Shown here: positions 6,226 to 11,762 of the stretch, in pieces
How the letters are laid out: each line of letters opens with the position of its first letter
How positions within the stretch are numbered: the stretch's first letter is position 1
Assembly: GCA_043758775.1 (NCBI GenBank)
Contig: JAYVMU010000094.1
Location: 1 to 11,762 of the forward strand
Length of the DNA stretch: 11,762 nucleotides
Direction of reading: 5' to 3'
Origin: JACMMS01 sp043758775
GTDB taxonomy: Bacteria > Pseudomonadota > Gammaproteobacteria > Burkholderiales > Methylophilaceae
Translations under genes and position numbers: made by a program
Notes under the pieces: model-generated
Told to the model about the DNA's origin: nothing
Seen by the model: the letters and a program-made list of their open reading frames with translations, nothing else
Database searches by the model: none

Positions 6226-7859
6226 AGCAAGAGTTTCAACAAAAAACCAAAACTTTAATTGACAGCTTAAAAACCATTTGTGCCAATTATGGCTTGGGTA
6301 ACGATGGCAACGAATTTAAAATCATCACGCAAGTGTTTTTGTATAAATTCCTAAACGACAAATTTGCTTTTGAAGCCAAAAAAATTAATGCTAGTTTAGC
6401 TAAAGCTGATAAATGGGAAGATGCTTTTTCTGCCATGGGCGAAGAGGTTCAAACAATGCTGCAAATGCAAATGCCCGCAGATACCGCACGCCTAAAACCT
6501 GAACACTTTATTAACACCTTATTTAACCAGCAAAATACCGCCGACTTTGCCAAAACGTTTGACGACACTTTATTTGACATTGCCATTACTAATAATGATG
6601 TATTTGCAGTTAAGACAGATGGTGGTGCAAAAGTAGTACTATTCGACCGAATTAGCCAATATATTGCAGACGATGGTAAGCGCGATGCTTTTTGCCGCGC
6701 AATTATCAACAAGCTTGTGGAATTCAGCTTTGAGCGAATCTTTACGCAAAAATTTGACTTTTACGCCACTATCTTTGAGTACTTAATAAAAGACTACAAC
6801 AGCAATAGCGGTGGTAAATATGCGGAGTATTACACTCCTCACGCTGTCGCTCGCATTATGGCAGCGATACTTGTGCCACAAGCTCAGCAAGGGCAAATCA
6901 AAAATGTGAGCTGCTATGACCCAAGCGCGGGATCTGGCACTTTGTTGATGAACGTAGCTCATGCTATTGGTGAAAACCGTTGCAGTATTTTCACGCAGGA
7001 TATATCGCAAAAATCGGCTAATTTACTGCGCTTAAACCTCATTCTAAATAACCTAGTTCATTCCATCCCCAATGTGATTCAAGGCGACACTATGTTGCAC
7101 CCATATCATACTGACGAAGGTAACAAACTAAAACGCTTTGATTATATTGTTTCAAATCCTCCATTTAAGCTGGATTTTAGCGATATACACGCGCAACTGG
7201 ATAGCAAAGATAATCACAGCCGTTTTTTTGCTGGTGTGCCTAACATCCCCAAGCTAGCCAAAGATAAAATGGCAATTTACCAGCTATTTTTACAGCACAT
7301 TATTAGTAGCCTTAAAACTGATGGTAAAGCTGCCGTAGTTGTGCCTACTGGATTTATTACTGCACAAAGTGGTATTGATAAAAAAATTCGACAAAGATTG
7401 GTAAGTAATAAAATGCTCGCTGGCGTTGTTACTATGCCTAGTAATATTTTCGCTACCACAGGCACGAATGTATCAATTTTATTTATAGATGGCAGCAACA
7501 AAGGTGATGTGGTGTTGATAGACGCCTCTAATTTAGGGCAAAAAATTAAAGACGGGAAAAACCAAAAAACTGTACTGAGTGACGCAGAAGAACAACGCAT
7601 TATTGACGTGTTTAACAGTAAGCAAACACAAGATGATTTTTCTGTGGTAGTTAGCTATGAAGACATTGCTACTAAAAATTACAGCCTAAGTGCTGGGCAA
7701 TATTTTGACGTAAAAATTGAATATGTGGATATAACACAAGCAGAATTTACCGCCAAAATGCAAGGCTATAGTGATTCTTTAGAGTGCTTGTTTAGTAAAT
7801 CTCATGAGATAGAAGCGCAAATCAAAAAGCGACTTAAGGATTTGAAGTATGACTTATAG
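6219..7859 (+). CDS. hsdM: Type I DNA N6-adenine methyltransferase HsdM
   Basis: A 546-residue modification subunit that transfers a methyl group from S-adenosylmethionine to the N6 of adenine at the site chosen by HsdS. Residues 6-55 form the helical HsdM N-domain. The methyltransferase core shows YYTPHAVARIM (204-214), motif I DPSAGSGTLL (234-243) for cofactor binding and catalytic motif IV NPPF (313-316). The start is GTG at 6219, with GGAG at 6208-6211 and a 7-base spacer. This overlaps the hsdR stop by 7 nt, so the two are translationally coupled. At the 3' end it overlaps hsdS by 11 nt. No truncation is visible. It still needs a working S subunit to bind DNA specifically, which is in doubt here. 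Confidence 0.95.
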   Translation: MVEQEFQQKTKTLIDSLKTICANYGLGNDGNEFKIITQVFLYKFLNDKFAFEAKKINASLAKADKWEDAFSAMGEEVQTMLQMQMPADTARLKPEHFINTLFNQQNTADFAKTFDDTLFDIAITNNDVFAVKTDGGAKVVLFDRISQYIADDGKRDAFCRAIINKLVEFSFERIFTQKFDFYATIFEYLIKDYNSNSGGKYAEYYTPHAVARIMAAILVPQAQQGQIKNVSCYDPSAGSGTLLMNVAHAIGENRCSIFTQDISQKSANLLRLNLILNNLVHSIPNVIQGDTMLHPYHTDEGNKLKRFDYIVSNPPFKLDFSDIHAQLDSKDNHSRFFAGVPNIPKLAKDKMAIYQLFLQHIISSLKTDGKAAVVVPTGFITAQSGIDKKIRQRLVSNKMLAGVVTMPSNIFATTGTNVSILFIDGSNKGDVVLIDASNLGQKIKDGKNQKTVLSDAEEQRIIDVFNSKQTQDDFSVVVSYEDIATKNYSLSAGQYFDVKIEYVDITQAEFTAKMQGYSDSLECLFSKSHEIEAQIKKRLKDLKYDL

Positions 7860-8418
7860 TTGGCAAACTACATCTCTTGATAGTTGCTTATCAAAAGTTA
7901 TTGACTATCGTGGTAAGACTCCAAAAAAATTAGGTGCTAGTTGGTCAAGTGCTGGATACCGAGTGATTTCTGCTAATAACGTTAAGTTTAGTGGACTCGA
8001 AAAGCTTAATTCTATAAATTATGCTGATGAGAATTTATACAAAAAATGGATGAAAGATGAGATTAAGTGTGGTGATTTGTTATTAACCTCAGAAGCACCT
8101 TCTGGGCAGGTAATGTTATGGGACACAGACGAGAAAATTATTCTCAGTCAACGTTTATTTGCACTAAGAACTACAAAAAAAAAATATAACAGATACCTAA
8201 AGTATTATCTCCAGTCATCTTCAGGGCAGAAAGAGATTAATAGAAACAACTCCGGTTCAACAGTATCAGGCATTTCTGCAAAAACTTTCCCTAACATTCT
8301 AATTCGACATCCTTTGATTGATGAACAAGTCAGAATTGGAGACCTGCTTTATTTTATAGACAAAAAAATAGAGTTTAATAATCTCATTAATGCTGATTTA
8401 GAAGCTATGGCGTGTTGA
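7849..8418 (+). CDS. hsdS: Type I specificity subunit HsdS, N-terminal half (TRD1 plus central helix)
   Basis: A 189-residue half-length HsdS; intact subunits are usually about 380-450 residues with two target-recognition domains (TRDs). Residues 1-155 form TRD1, ending in the typical GSTVSGISAKTF (136-147). Residues 157-188 are the start of the central conserved helix, ending LINADLEAMA. In intact relatives this continues into a 'KTLYDYWF' spacer. Here it stops at once with Cys-TGA (8413-8418), and the next frame begins in mid-TRD2. An internal deletion with frameshift is the simplest explanation. The ATG at 7849 overlaps the hsdM stop by 11 nt. A run of ten A (8175-8184) inside TRD1 is a possible slippage site. 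One TRD plus one helix could still act as a half-subunit that dimerises, as reported for some truncated HsdS proteins. Confidence 0.85.
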   Translation: MTYSWQTTSLDSCLSKVIDYRGKTPKKLGASWSSAGYRVISANNVKFSGLEKLNSINYADENLYKKWMKDEIKCGDLLLTSEAPSGQVMLWDTDEKIILSQRLFALRTTKKKYNRYLKYYLQSSSGQKEINRNNSGSTVSGISAKTFPNILIRHPLIDEQVRIGDLLYFIDKKIEFNNLINADLEAMAC

Positions 8419-8984
8419 CATTTAAAAGAGGCATTTCATATTCGAGTGCAAACATTTGTGAAAATGGAACCCCATTAATTAATCTGAATTCATTTTCATT
8501 ACTCGGTGAATTTAAATATGAAGGAACAAAATATTTCAAAGGCAATTTTAAAAATGAAAGTTTGTTAAAGCAAGGTGACTTAGTTATTGCCATTACAGAC
8601 GTAACAAGAAATGCAGACATTATTGGCAAATCTTTTGTTATTCCTGACGTTTTTGACTCAAGCCCCCTAATGTCATGTGATGTAGCATCTGTAAGCTCTA
8701 ATTCATTAGGGAGATTCTATTTAGAGCATTTATTTAACTCAACCTATTATCACAACTACATAAAGCACTTTGCTTCGGGTACATTAGTACTTCATCTTGA
8801 TTTGAATGGTGTTAATTGGTTTGAAACTATTATTCCGCCAAATGATATATTAAATCGTTATGAGTCAGCTTGTGAGTCTCTATTCGTACAAAGAAATTTA
8901 GTGATAAAAGAAAATCTGATATTAGAAAAGCTACGCGACTGGCTGCTCCCAATGCTAATGAACGGGCAAGTAAAAGTACAGTAG
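8412..8984 (+). CDS. hsdS: Type I specificity subunit HsdS, C-terminal half (TRD2 plus distal helix)
   Basis: A 190-residue frame starting GTG-TTG at 8412-8417 and overlapping the end of the N-terminal half by 7 nt. It opens directly with LTFKRGISYSSANI, a sequence normally found some 10-15 residues into a TRD, so the beginning of TRD2 and the inter-domain spacer are missing. Residues 1-145 are TRD2. Residues 150-190 are the distal conserved helix, ending in the highly typical LRDWLLPMLMNGQVKV (174-189). No clear ribosome-binding site precedes it, so expression would depend on coupling at the overlapping GTG/TGA. It is either the dead 3' part of a broken hsdS or the second chain of a split specificity subunit. 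Family assignment is firm; functionality is uncertain. Confidence 0.8.
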   Translation: MLTFKRGISYSSANICENGTPLINLNSFSLLGEFKYEGTKYFKGNFKNESLLKQGDLVIAITDVTRNADIIGKSFVIPDVFDSSPLMSCDVASVSSNSLGRFYLEHLFNSTYYHNYIKHFASGTLVLHLDLNGVNWFETIIPPNDILNRYESACESLFVQRNLVIKENLILEKLRDWLLPMLMNGQVKVQ

Positions 8985-8999
8985 CACTTAATAGCCGTA

Positions 9000-9050
9000 A
9001 AACTTGATTAAACTTGATTTTTGACGCAAAAGCATTATAATGCTTAGATA
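9000..9050 (+). promoter_or_regulatory. Promoter with tandem repeats and a palindrome over the -10; probable leaderless start
   Basis: TTGATT (9014-9019) and a consensus TATAAT (9036-9041) are separated by 16 bp. Two head-to-tail copies of AAACTTGATT (9000-9009 and 9010-9019) cover the -35 box, and the 12-bp perfect palindrome GCATTATAATGC (9032-9043) covers the -10. These are natural operator candidates for the XRE protein encoded next, suggesting autorepression. Transcription would start near 9048-9050 and the ATG is at 9051 with no ribosome-binding site, so the message is probably leaderless or nearly so. Confidence 0.65.
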
Positions 9051-10172
9051 ATGGAAAAACTTCTAAATAGCGATTCCGTAAAATCCGCACTTGAAGCACT
9101 TGGTTGGAGCCAAAAACAACTTGCAGAAGAGGTAGGCGTTACCTCACAAGCTGTTACCAACTGGTTAAAAGGGGCGGATTTTCCACGTCCAGACAAGCTA
9201 CTCAAACTCGCCAACTTATTAAGCTTAGATTTTGATAAGCTTGTGAAGTTAAGCGCAAGAGAGCCTGTGGTAGCATTTCGTAAAAAAGGTGGTGCTATCA
9301 CTACTGATAGCCACCTAAGCAAAGCCGCCTCCATGGGTACGCTACTTAAACCCTTGGTTGCTTACTTGCCAGAGTCAAATGCTTTACGCACCCAAATACC
9401 TTCACCGTCTTTAGAGTATGACAAGCTTAATAGTATTGCTTCAGCGATACGAGCTAAGATTGGTATAGGCGAAACTGCTGTTTTAGAATACATGCAGCTC
9501 ATTAACGAGTTTAACGATAATGGCGCGGTTATTATTCCTGTTATGTGGGGCAGCAAGCAAAACCATGGCAATGCTTTGCATATTCTTTTACCAGATGAAA
9601 ATACTACTTTTATCTATCTAAACTTAGATACTCACCTTGAAGATTTTAAATTTTGGATGGCGCATGAGTTGGCGCACGTCTATACACCTGAATTAGCTGG
9701 CAAAGAAGAAGGAGAAGACTTTGCAGATGCACTCGCTGGCGCATTGCTATTCCCCAAAGAGTTAGCACAAGCTACCTATAGCGCAGCATTAAGTAGCAAA
9801 AATAAAACTGCTCAAATGGCGATATTACGCAGACAAGCGCATGAACATGAGATTTCGCTATTCAGTGTATTTTGTGAAGTAGCTAAATATGCTGAGGCTT
9901 ATAAATTACCAAAATTATTAGTAGTTGATACTGACATTCACGCTTACAGAAATATGGCTCGTGGACACTTAGTAAGCGAGGCTATATTTGCACCAGAGCA
10001 ACCAGATGCAGGCAGGTATATCGCTGCATCACATTCTATTTTTAAGTCTTCTTTTTTTGAGTCACTGCAAAAAATGCTAAAAGAGCTCAATACTGGCTCG
10101 GGCTATATTCAACAGTTACTAGATATTTCATTAAAGGATGCAACAGCTCTACAGACTGAGCTATTGAATTGA
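9051..10172 (+). CDS. XRE helix-turn-helix and ImmA/IrrE (M78) metallopeptidase regulator
   Basis: A 373-residue two-domain protein. Residues 10-65 are an XRE/Cro helix-turn-helix (LGWSQKQLAEEVGVTSQAVT, residues 17-36, then NWLKG). Residues 120-260 are an ImmA/IrrE (COG2856, M78) zinc peptidase with HELAH at 205-209 and the acidic ligand segment GEDFADALAGALLFP (221-235). Family members couple DNA binding to regulated proteolysis, for example phage ImmA acting on a repressor, and fused XRE-COG2856 proteins have been proposed as antitoxin-like partners of toxins. The gene has its own promoter, with probable operators at 9000-9043. Its stop overlaps the start of the PIN gene by 4 nt, so the two form one coupled unit. 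The peptidase target is unknown; the partner protein or a host repressor are possibilities. Confidence 0.88.
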   Translation: MEKLLNSDSVKSALEALGWSQKQLAEEVGVTSQAVTNWLKGADFPRPDKLLKLANLLSLDFDKLVKLSAREPVVAFRKKGGAITTDSHLSKAASMGTLLKPLVAYLPESNALRTQIPSPSLEYDKLNSIASAIRAKIGIGETAVLEYMQLINEFNDNGAVIIPVMWGSKQNHGNALHILLPDENTTFIYLNLDTHLEDFKFWMAHELAHVYTPELAGKEEGEDFADALAGALLFPKELAQATYSAALSSKNKTAQMAILRRQAHEHEISLFSVFCEVAKYAEAYKLPKLLVVDTDIHAYRNMARGHLVSEAIFAPEQPDAGRYIAASHSIFKSSFFESLQKMLKELNTGSGYIQQLLDISLKDATALQTELLN

Positions 10173-10753
10173 CGCTAGTACTGCTAGATACAAATGTATA
10201 TTTGCGAATAGCAAAGCGTATTCGTCCTTTACTTGGCGTGCCGTTTGGCAATGAAAATTATGAAGTTGTTATCTTAAAAGATGTTGAAGACGAAGTTCAT
10301 CGCAACAACAAACTGCTTTTTTTTAACCCTTGGTTTGATAATGATGAGTTCGTTAATGAGCGTTTAGCCAAACAGTTACGCCTCAGCGAAGCTGACAAGA
10401 TAAAACTAAAAAACTCCCAAAGCATCCTTCATGGTAGTGTAAAAGGTGACCAACGCTATTTTATCGAAGGCCGTCATCCTCCATCACCAACCGATTGCCG
10501 AGTACTAGCATTTAGCCAAATTCGTCCAGCAGTAATCGTTACTGACGATATAGGTATGCATATTTTGGCTAGTGACTTTGGCATTACCGTTTGGCATGGC
10601 TATGAGTTAATTAAACAAATGTTAGATGCAAACAAAATCAATGAAGCTCTAGTACGCGAGATTTACGGTGCACTTGAAAATAATGGTGATATAACTAAAT
10701 CATGGAAGACAGCAAAGCTCACAGTTTTTGCTGAGATTTTTACTGAGTTGTAA
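10169..10753 (+). CDS. PIN-domain protein, putative RNase partner of the XRE-M78 regulator
   Basis: A 194-residue protein with a PIN-type acidic pattern: D7 in VLLDTNVYL, an acidic cluster near E40-E42, D109 in SPTDCRVLAF and D126/D127 in IVTDDIG. These residues would coordinate the metal ions of a single-strand ribonuclease. Such domains are the usual toxins of VapBC-like systems. It is longer than a standard VapC (about 130 residues), with an extra C-terminal helical segment after residue 145. The start is TTG at 10169, giving a 4-nt TTGA overlap with the upstream stop. An ATG start is not available near the DTN motif, so translation is coupled and probably weak. The order regulator-peptidase then PIN protein suggests a toxin-antitoxin or stress-response pair, which is an inference. 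RNA or tRNA as substrate is unknown. Confidence 0.78.
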   Translation: MTLVLLDTNVYLRIAKRIRPLLGVPFGNENYEVVILKDVEDEVHRNNKLLFFNPWFDNDEFVNERLAKQLRLSEADKIKLKNSQSILHGSVKGDQRYFIEGRHPPSPTDCRVLAFSQIRPAVIVTDDIGMHILASDFGITVWHGYELIKQMLDANKINEALVREIYGALENNGDITKSWKTAKLTVFAEIFTEL

Positions 10754-10874
10754 ATTACCTTCAATTTCTCAATTCTTATATAACCAATATTTCCAAGACT
10801 TCAAAAATTAACTAGGTATATTAGAATCTTTAGGCAACTTTAGGCTGCCAACATGATGTATTTAAGAATTTTAT

Positions 10875-11525
10875 TTGACTCGATATTTAGACGGTAACAA
10901 CTATTCAACCAAATTTCATGACGCGATAAAATTTACCGAATCAAAACAATTCAATTTAGATTCAAATACCACCTGTACCTTGGATAATGATAGTCTTAAG
11001 AAGCTGGTAGAAGAGATTTCAAGTTTAATTCCAAACGAAATCCATAAATTTAACTACGGAAATGGGGAAATCGTAAACTTTGGCGGCGGCTGTGGCACTG
11101 TTCATCCTGCAATTGTCTGCTATATAAAACAGTGGCATCCAAATGTTATGGTGAACCTTACAATGGGTTCAGTCCAAACAGATGACGAAGTTAGCATCGA
11201 TTTTAATCAGGAAAAGTTTTGCTGTTGGATTTCAGGCAACAAGCCAGAAACTCTTGATTGCCATGTCTGGATTACGATAAACGATAACATTATTATTGAC
11301 ACCACTATTGGCACTTATTTGAACACAAGAGCTTCAAAAAATAATCTTAAACCATTTCAACAACACGCATATGGTGGAGTAATTTATGGGCACCCAAAAA
11401 ATCTGAAATACCATTCAATAGCCAATGTTACTACGAACAAACAGCCAGATAATTTTACTAAACTTAAATATATCCCAGTTGTTATAGGTGAAACTGCATT
11501 CCTTGAAGCTGCTCCTAAAAACTAA
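10875..11525 (+). CDS. Unrecognised protein with a transglutaminase-like Cys/His/Asp arrangement
   Basis: An approximately 216-residue protein that I cannot assign to a named family. Three segments recall the transglutaminase/papain-like fold: a cysteine in a glycine-rich turn before a helix (FGGGCGTVHPAIVCYIKQ, C73), DCHVWITI (H130 at the start of a strand), and NIIIDTTIGTYL (D142 in the next strand). The order, and the 'HxW...D.T' style with 12 residues between H and D, fit that catalytic triad. No signal peptide or membrane segment is visible. The start is uncertain: TTG at 10875 is the first usable codon after an in-frame TAA at 10863, has no ribosome-binding site, and there is no ATG until residue 92. 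It is the last gene before the island end. The 121-bp gap before it shows no clear terminator. Protease, amidase or toxin roles are all possible. Confidence 0.7.
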   Translation: MTRYLDGNNYSTKFHDAIKFTESKQFNLDSNTTCTLDNDSLKKLVEEISSLIPNEIHKFNYGNGEIVNFGGGCGTVHPAIVCYIKQWHPNVMVNLTMGSVQTDDEVSIDFNQEKFCCWISGNKPETLDCHVWITINDNIIIDTTIGTYLNTRASKNNLKPFQQHAYGGVIYGHPKNLKYHSIANVTTNKQPDNFTKLKYIPVVIGETAFLEAAPKN

Positions 11526-11550
11526 CTTGGAGAATTCGAACCGCAAAAGC

Positions 11551-11571
11551 TTGGGGACTTTTGGGGGACTT
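11551..11571 (+). repeat. Tandem direct repeat near the element end (integrase arm-site candidate)
   Basis: TTGGGGACTT (11551-11560) is followed immediately by TTGGGGGACTT (11561-11571), the same unit with one extra G. It lies about 95 bp inside the tRNA-derived attachment site. Short direct repeats at this distance are typical of arm-type binding sites for tyrosine integrases. The role is inferred from position; the integrase is not in the window. Confidence 0.4.
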
Positions 11572-11663
11572 ATATGTTATAGACAGAACAATACAGTACA
11601 AAATGCAGGAATAGAGCGGCTATAAAGTTATATATAATCAATGAGTTGCGCTTAATAGATTAA

Positions 11664-11708
11664 CTACGAACCAAGGGGTCAGGAGTTCGAATCTCTTCGG
11701 GCGCACCA
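11664..11708 (+). other. Attachment site: 3' fragment of tRNA-Arg(ACG)
   Basis: The sequence partitions exactly as the 3' part of a tRNA: anticodon loop CTACGAA (anticodon ACG), 3' anticodon stem CCAAG, variable loop GGGTC, T stem AGGAG/CTCTT around loop TTCGAAT, 3' acceptor strand CGGGCGC, discriminator A and CCA (11706-11708). The 5' half is absent: nothing before 11664 can pair with CCAAG or with CGGGCGC at the right distance. Identity beginning at the anticodon loop is the classic crossover position for tyrosine integrases, so this is one end (attL or attR) of the island. The full tRNA gene should lie at the other end, outside the window. Confidence 0.82.
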
Positions 11709-11717
11709 AATAAATCA

Positions 11718-11752
11718 AAGGCTTACAGCTAATTGGCTATAAGCCTTTTTTA
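11718..11752 (+). terminator. Intrinsic terminator behind the tRNA fragment
   Basis: AAGGCTTA (11718-11725) pairs with TAAGCCTT (11740-11747), extended by AGC (11727-11729) with GCT (11736-11738) around a 6-nt loop, then a T run to about 11751. It sits 10 bases after CCA, where the tRNA transcript would end in the uninterrupted chromosome, so it is probably host sequence outside the element. Confidence 0.85.
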
Positions 11753-11762
11753 TTTAATATTT

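Noticed and set aside
9362..9571. Minus-strand frames within the XRE-M78 gene and within the hsd genes
   Set aside because: All are antisense to genes with clear catalytic motifs and lack start signals.
11620..11708. Complete tRNA gene
   Set aside because: No 5' acceptor strand complementary to CGGGCGC, no D arm and no 5' anticodon stem precede the fragment, so only the 3' part is present.

Overview
The window looks like the cargo-rich end of an integrated mobile element (integrative conjugative element or genomic island) in an AT-rich, probably gammaproteobacterial genome. Three things support this. (1) The right end carries only the 3' part of a tRNA-Arg(ACG), from the anticodon loop to CCA, followed by a terminator; this is the usual scar of tyrosine-integrase insertion into a tRNA gene. 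(2) The left edge carries a multi-spanning membrane protein that may be the N-terminus of a conjugative coupling protein, and the window contains an ArdA antirestriction gene. (3) The rest is typical accessory cargo. No integrase is visible, so it would have to lie beyond the left edge. The host assignment rests on tRNA structure, protein style and base composition, and is an inference.

Layout. 1-525 (-): truncated membrane protein. 526-616: divergent regulatory gap with two palindromes. 617-1791 (+): a two-gene operon, a zinc-knuckle protein then a protein with a C-terminal helix-turn-helix. 1792-2358: gene-free, GC-richer and densely folded; almost every part of 1820-2348 can be placed in a stem, including a 23-bp and a 17-bp perfect inverted repeat and a perfect three-way junction. 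2359-3042 (-): ardA, preceded by a possible small membrane protein. 3078-3195: small-ORF or leader signals before hsdR. 3196-8984 (+): a type I restriction-modification operon hsdR-hsdM-hsdS with overlapping genes, in which hsdS is split into two half-genes. 9000-10753 (+): a separately promoted pair, an XRE-HTH/ImmA-IrrE (M78) metallopeptidase and a PIN-domain protein, overlapping by 4 nt. 10875-11525 (+): an unrecognised protein with a transglutaminase-like Cys/His/Asp arrangement. 11526-11762: island boundary with tandem repeats, the tRNA fragment and a terminator.

How it may work together. ArdA is a DNA-mimic inhibitor of type I restriction enzymes and would protect the element on entry into a new host. 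The element also carries its own type I system, whose specificity subunit is disrupted or split. The M78/PIN pair resembles a toxin-antitoxin or stress-switch module that would stabilise the island. The most unusual item is the folded region between the helix-turn-helix gene and ardA. It could be a large structured RNA, or a DNA element that acts when single-stranded (transfer origin, priming site or single-strand promoter). It matches nothing I can name with confidence.
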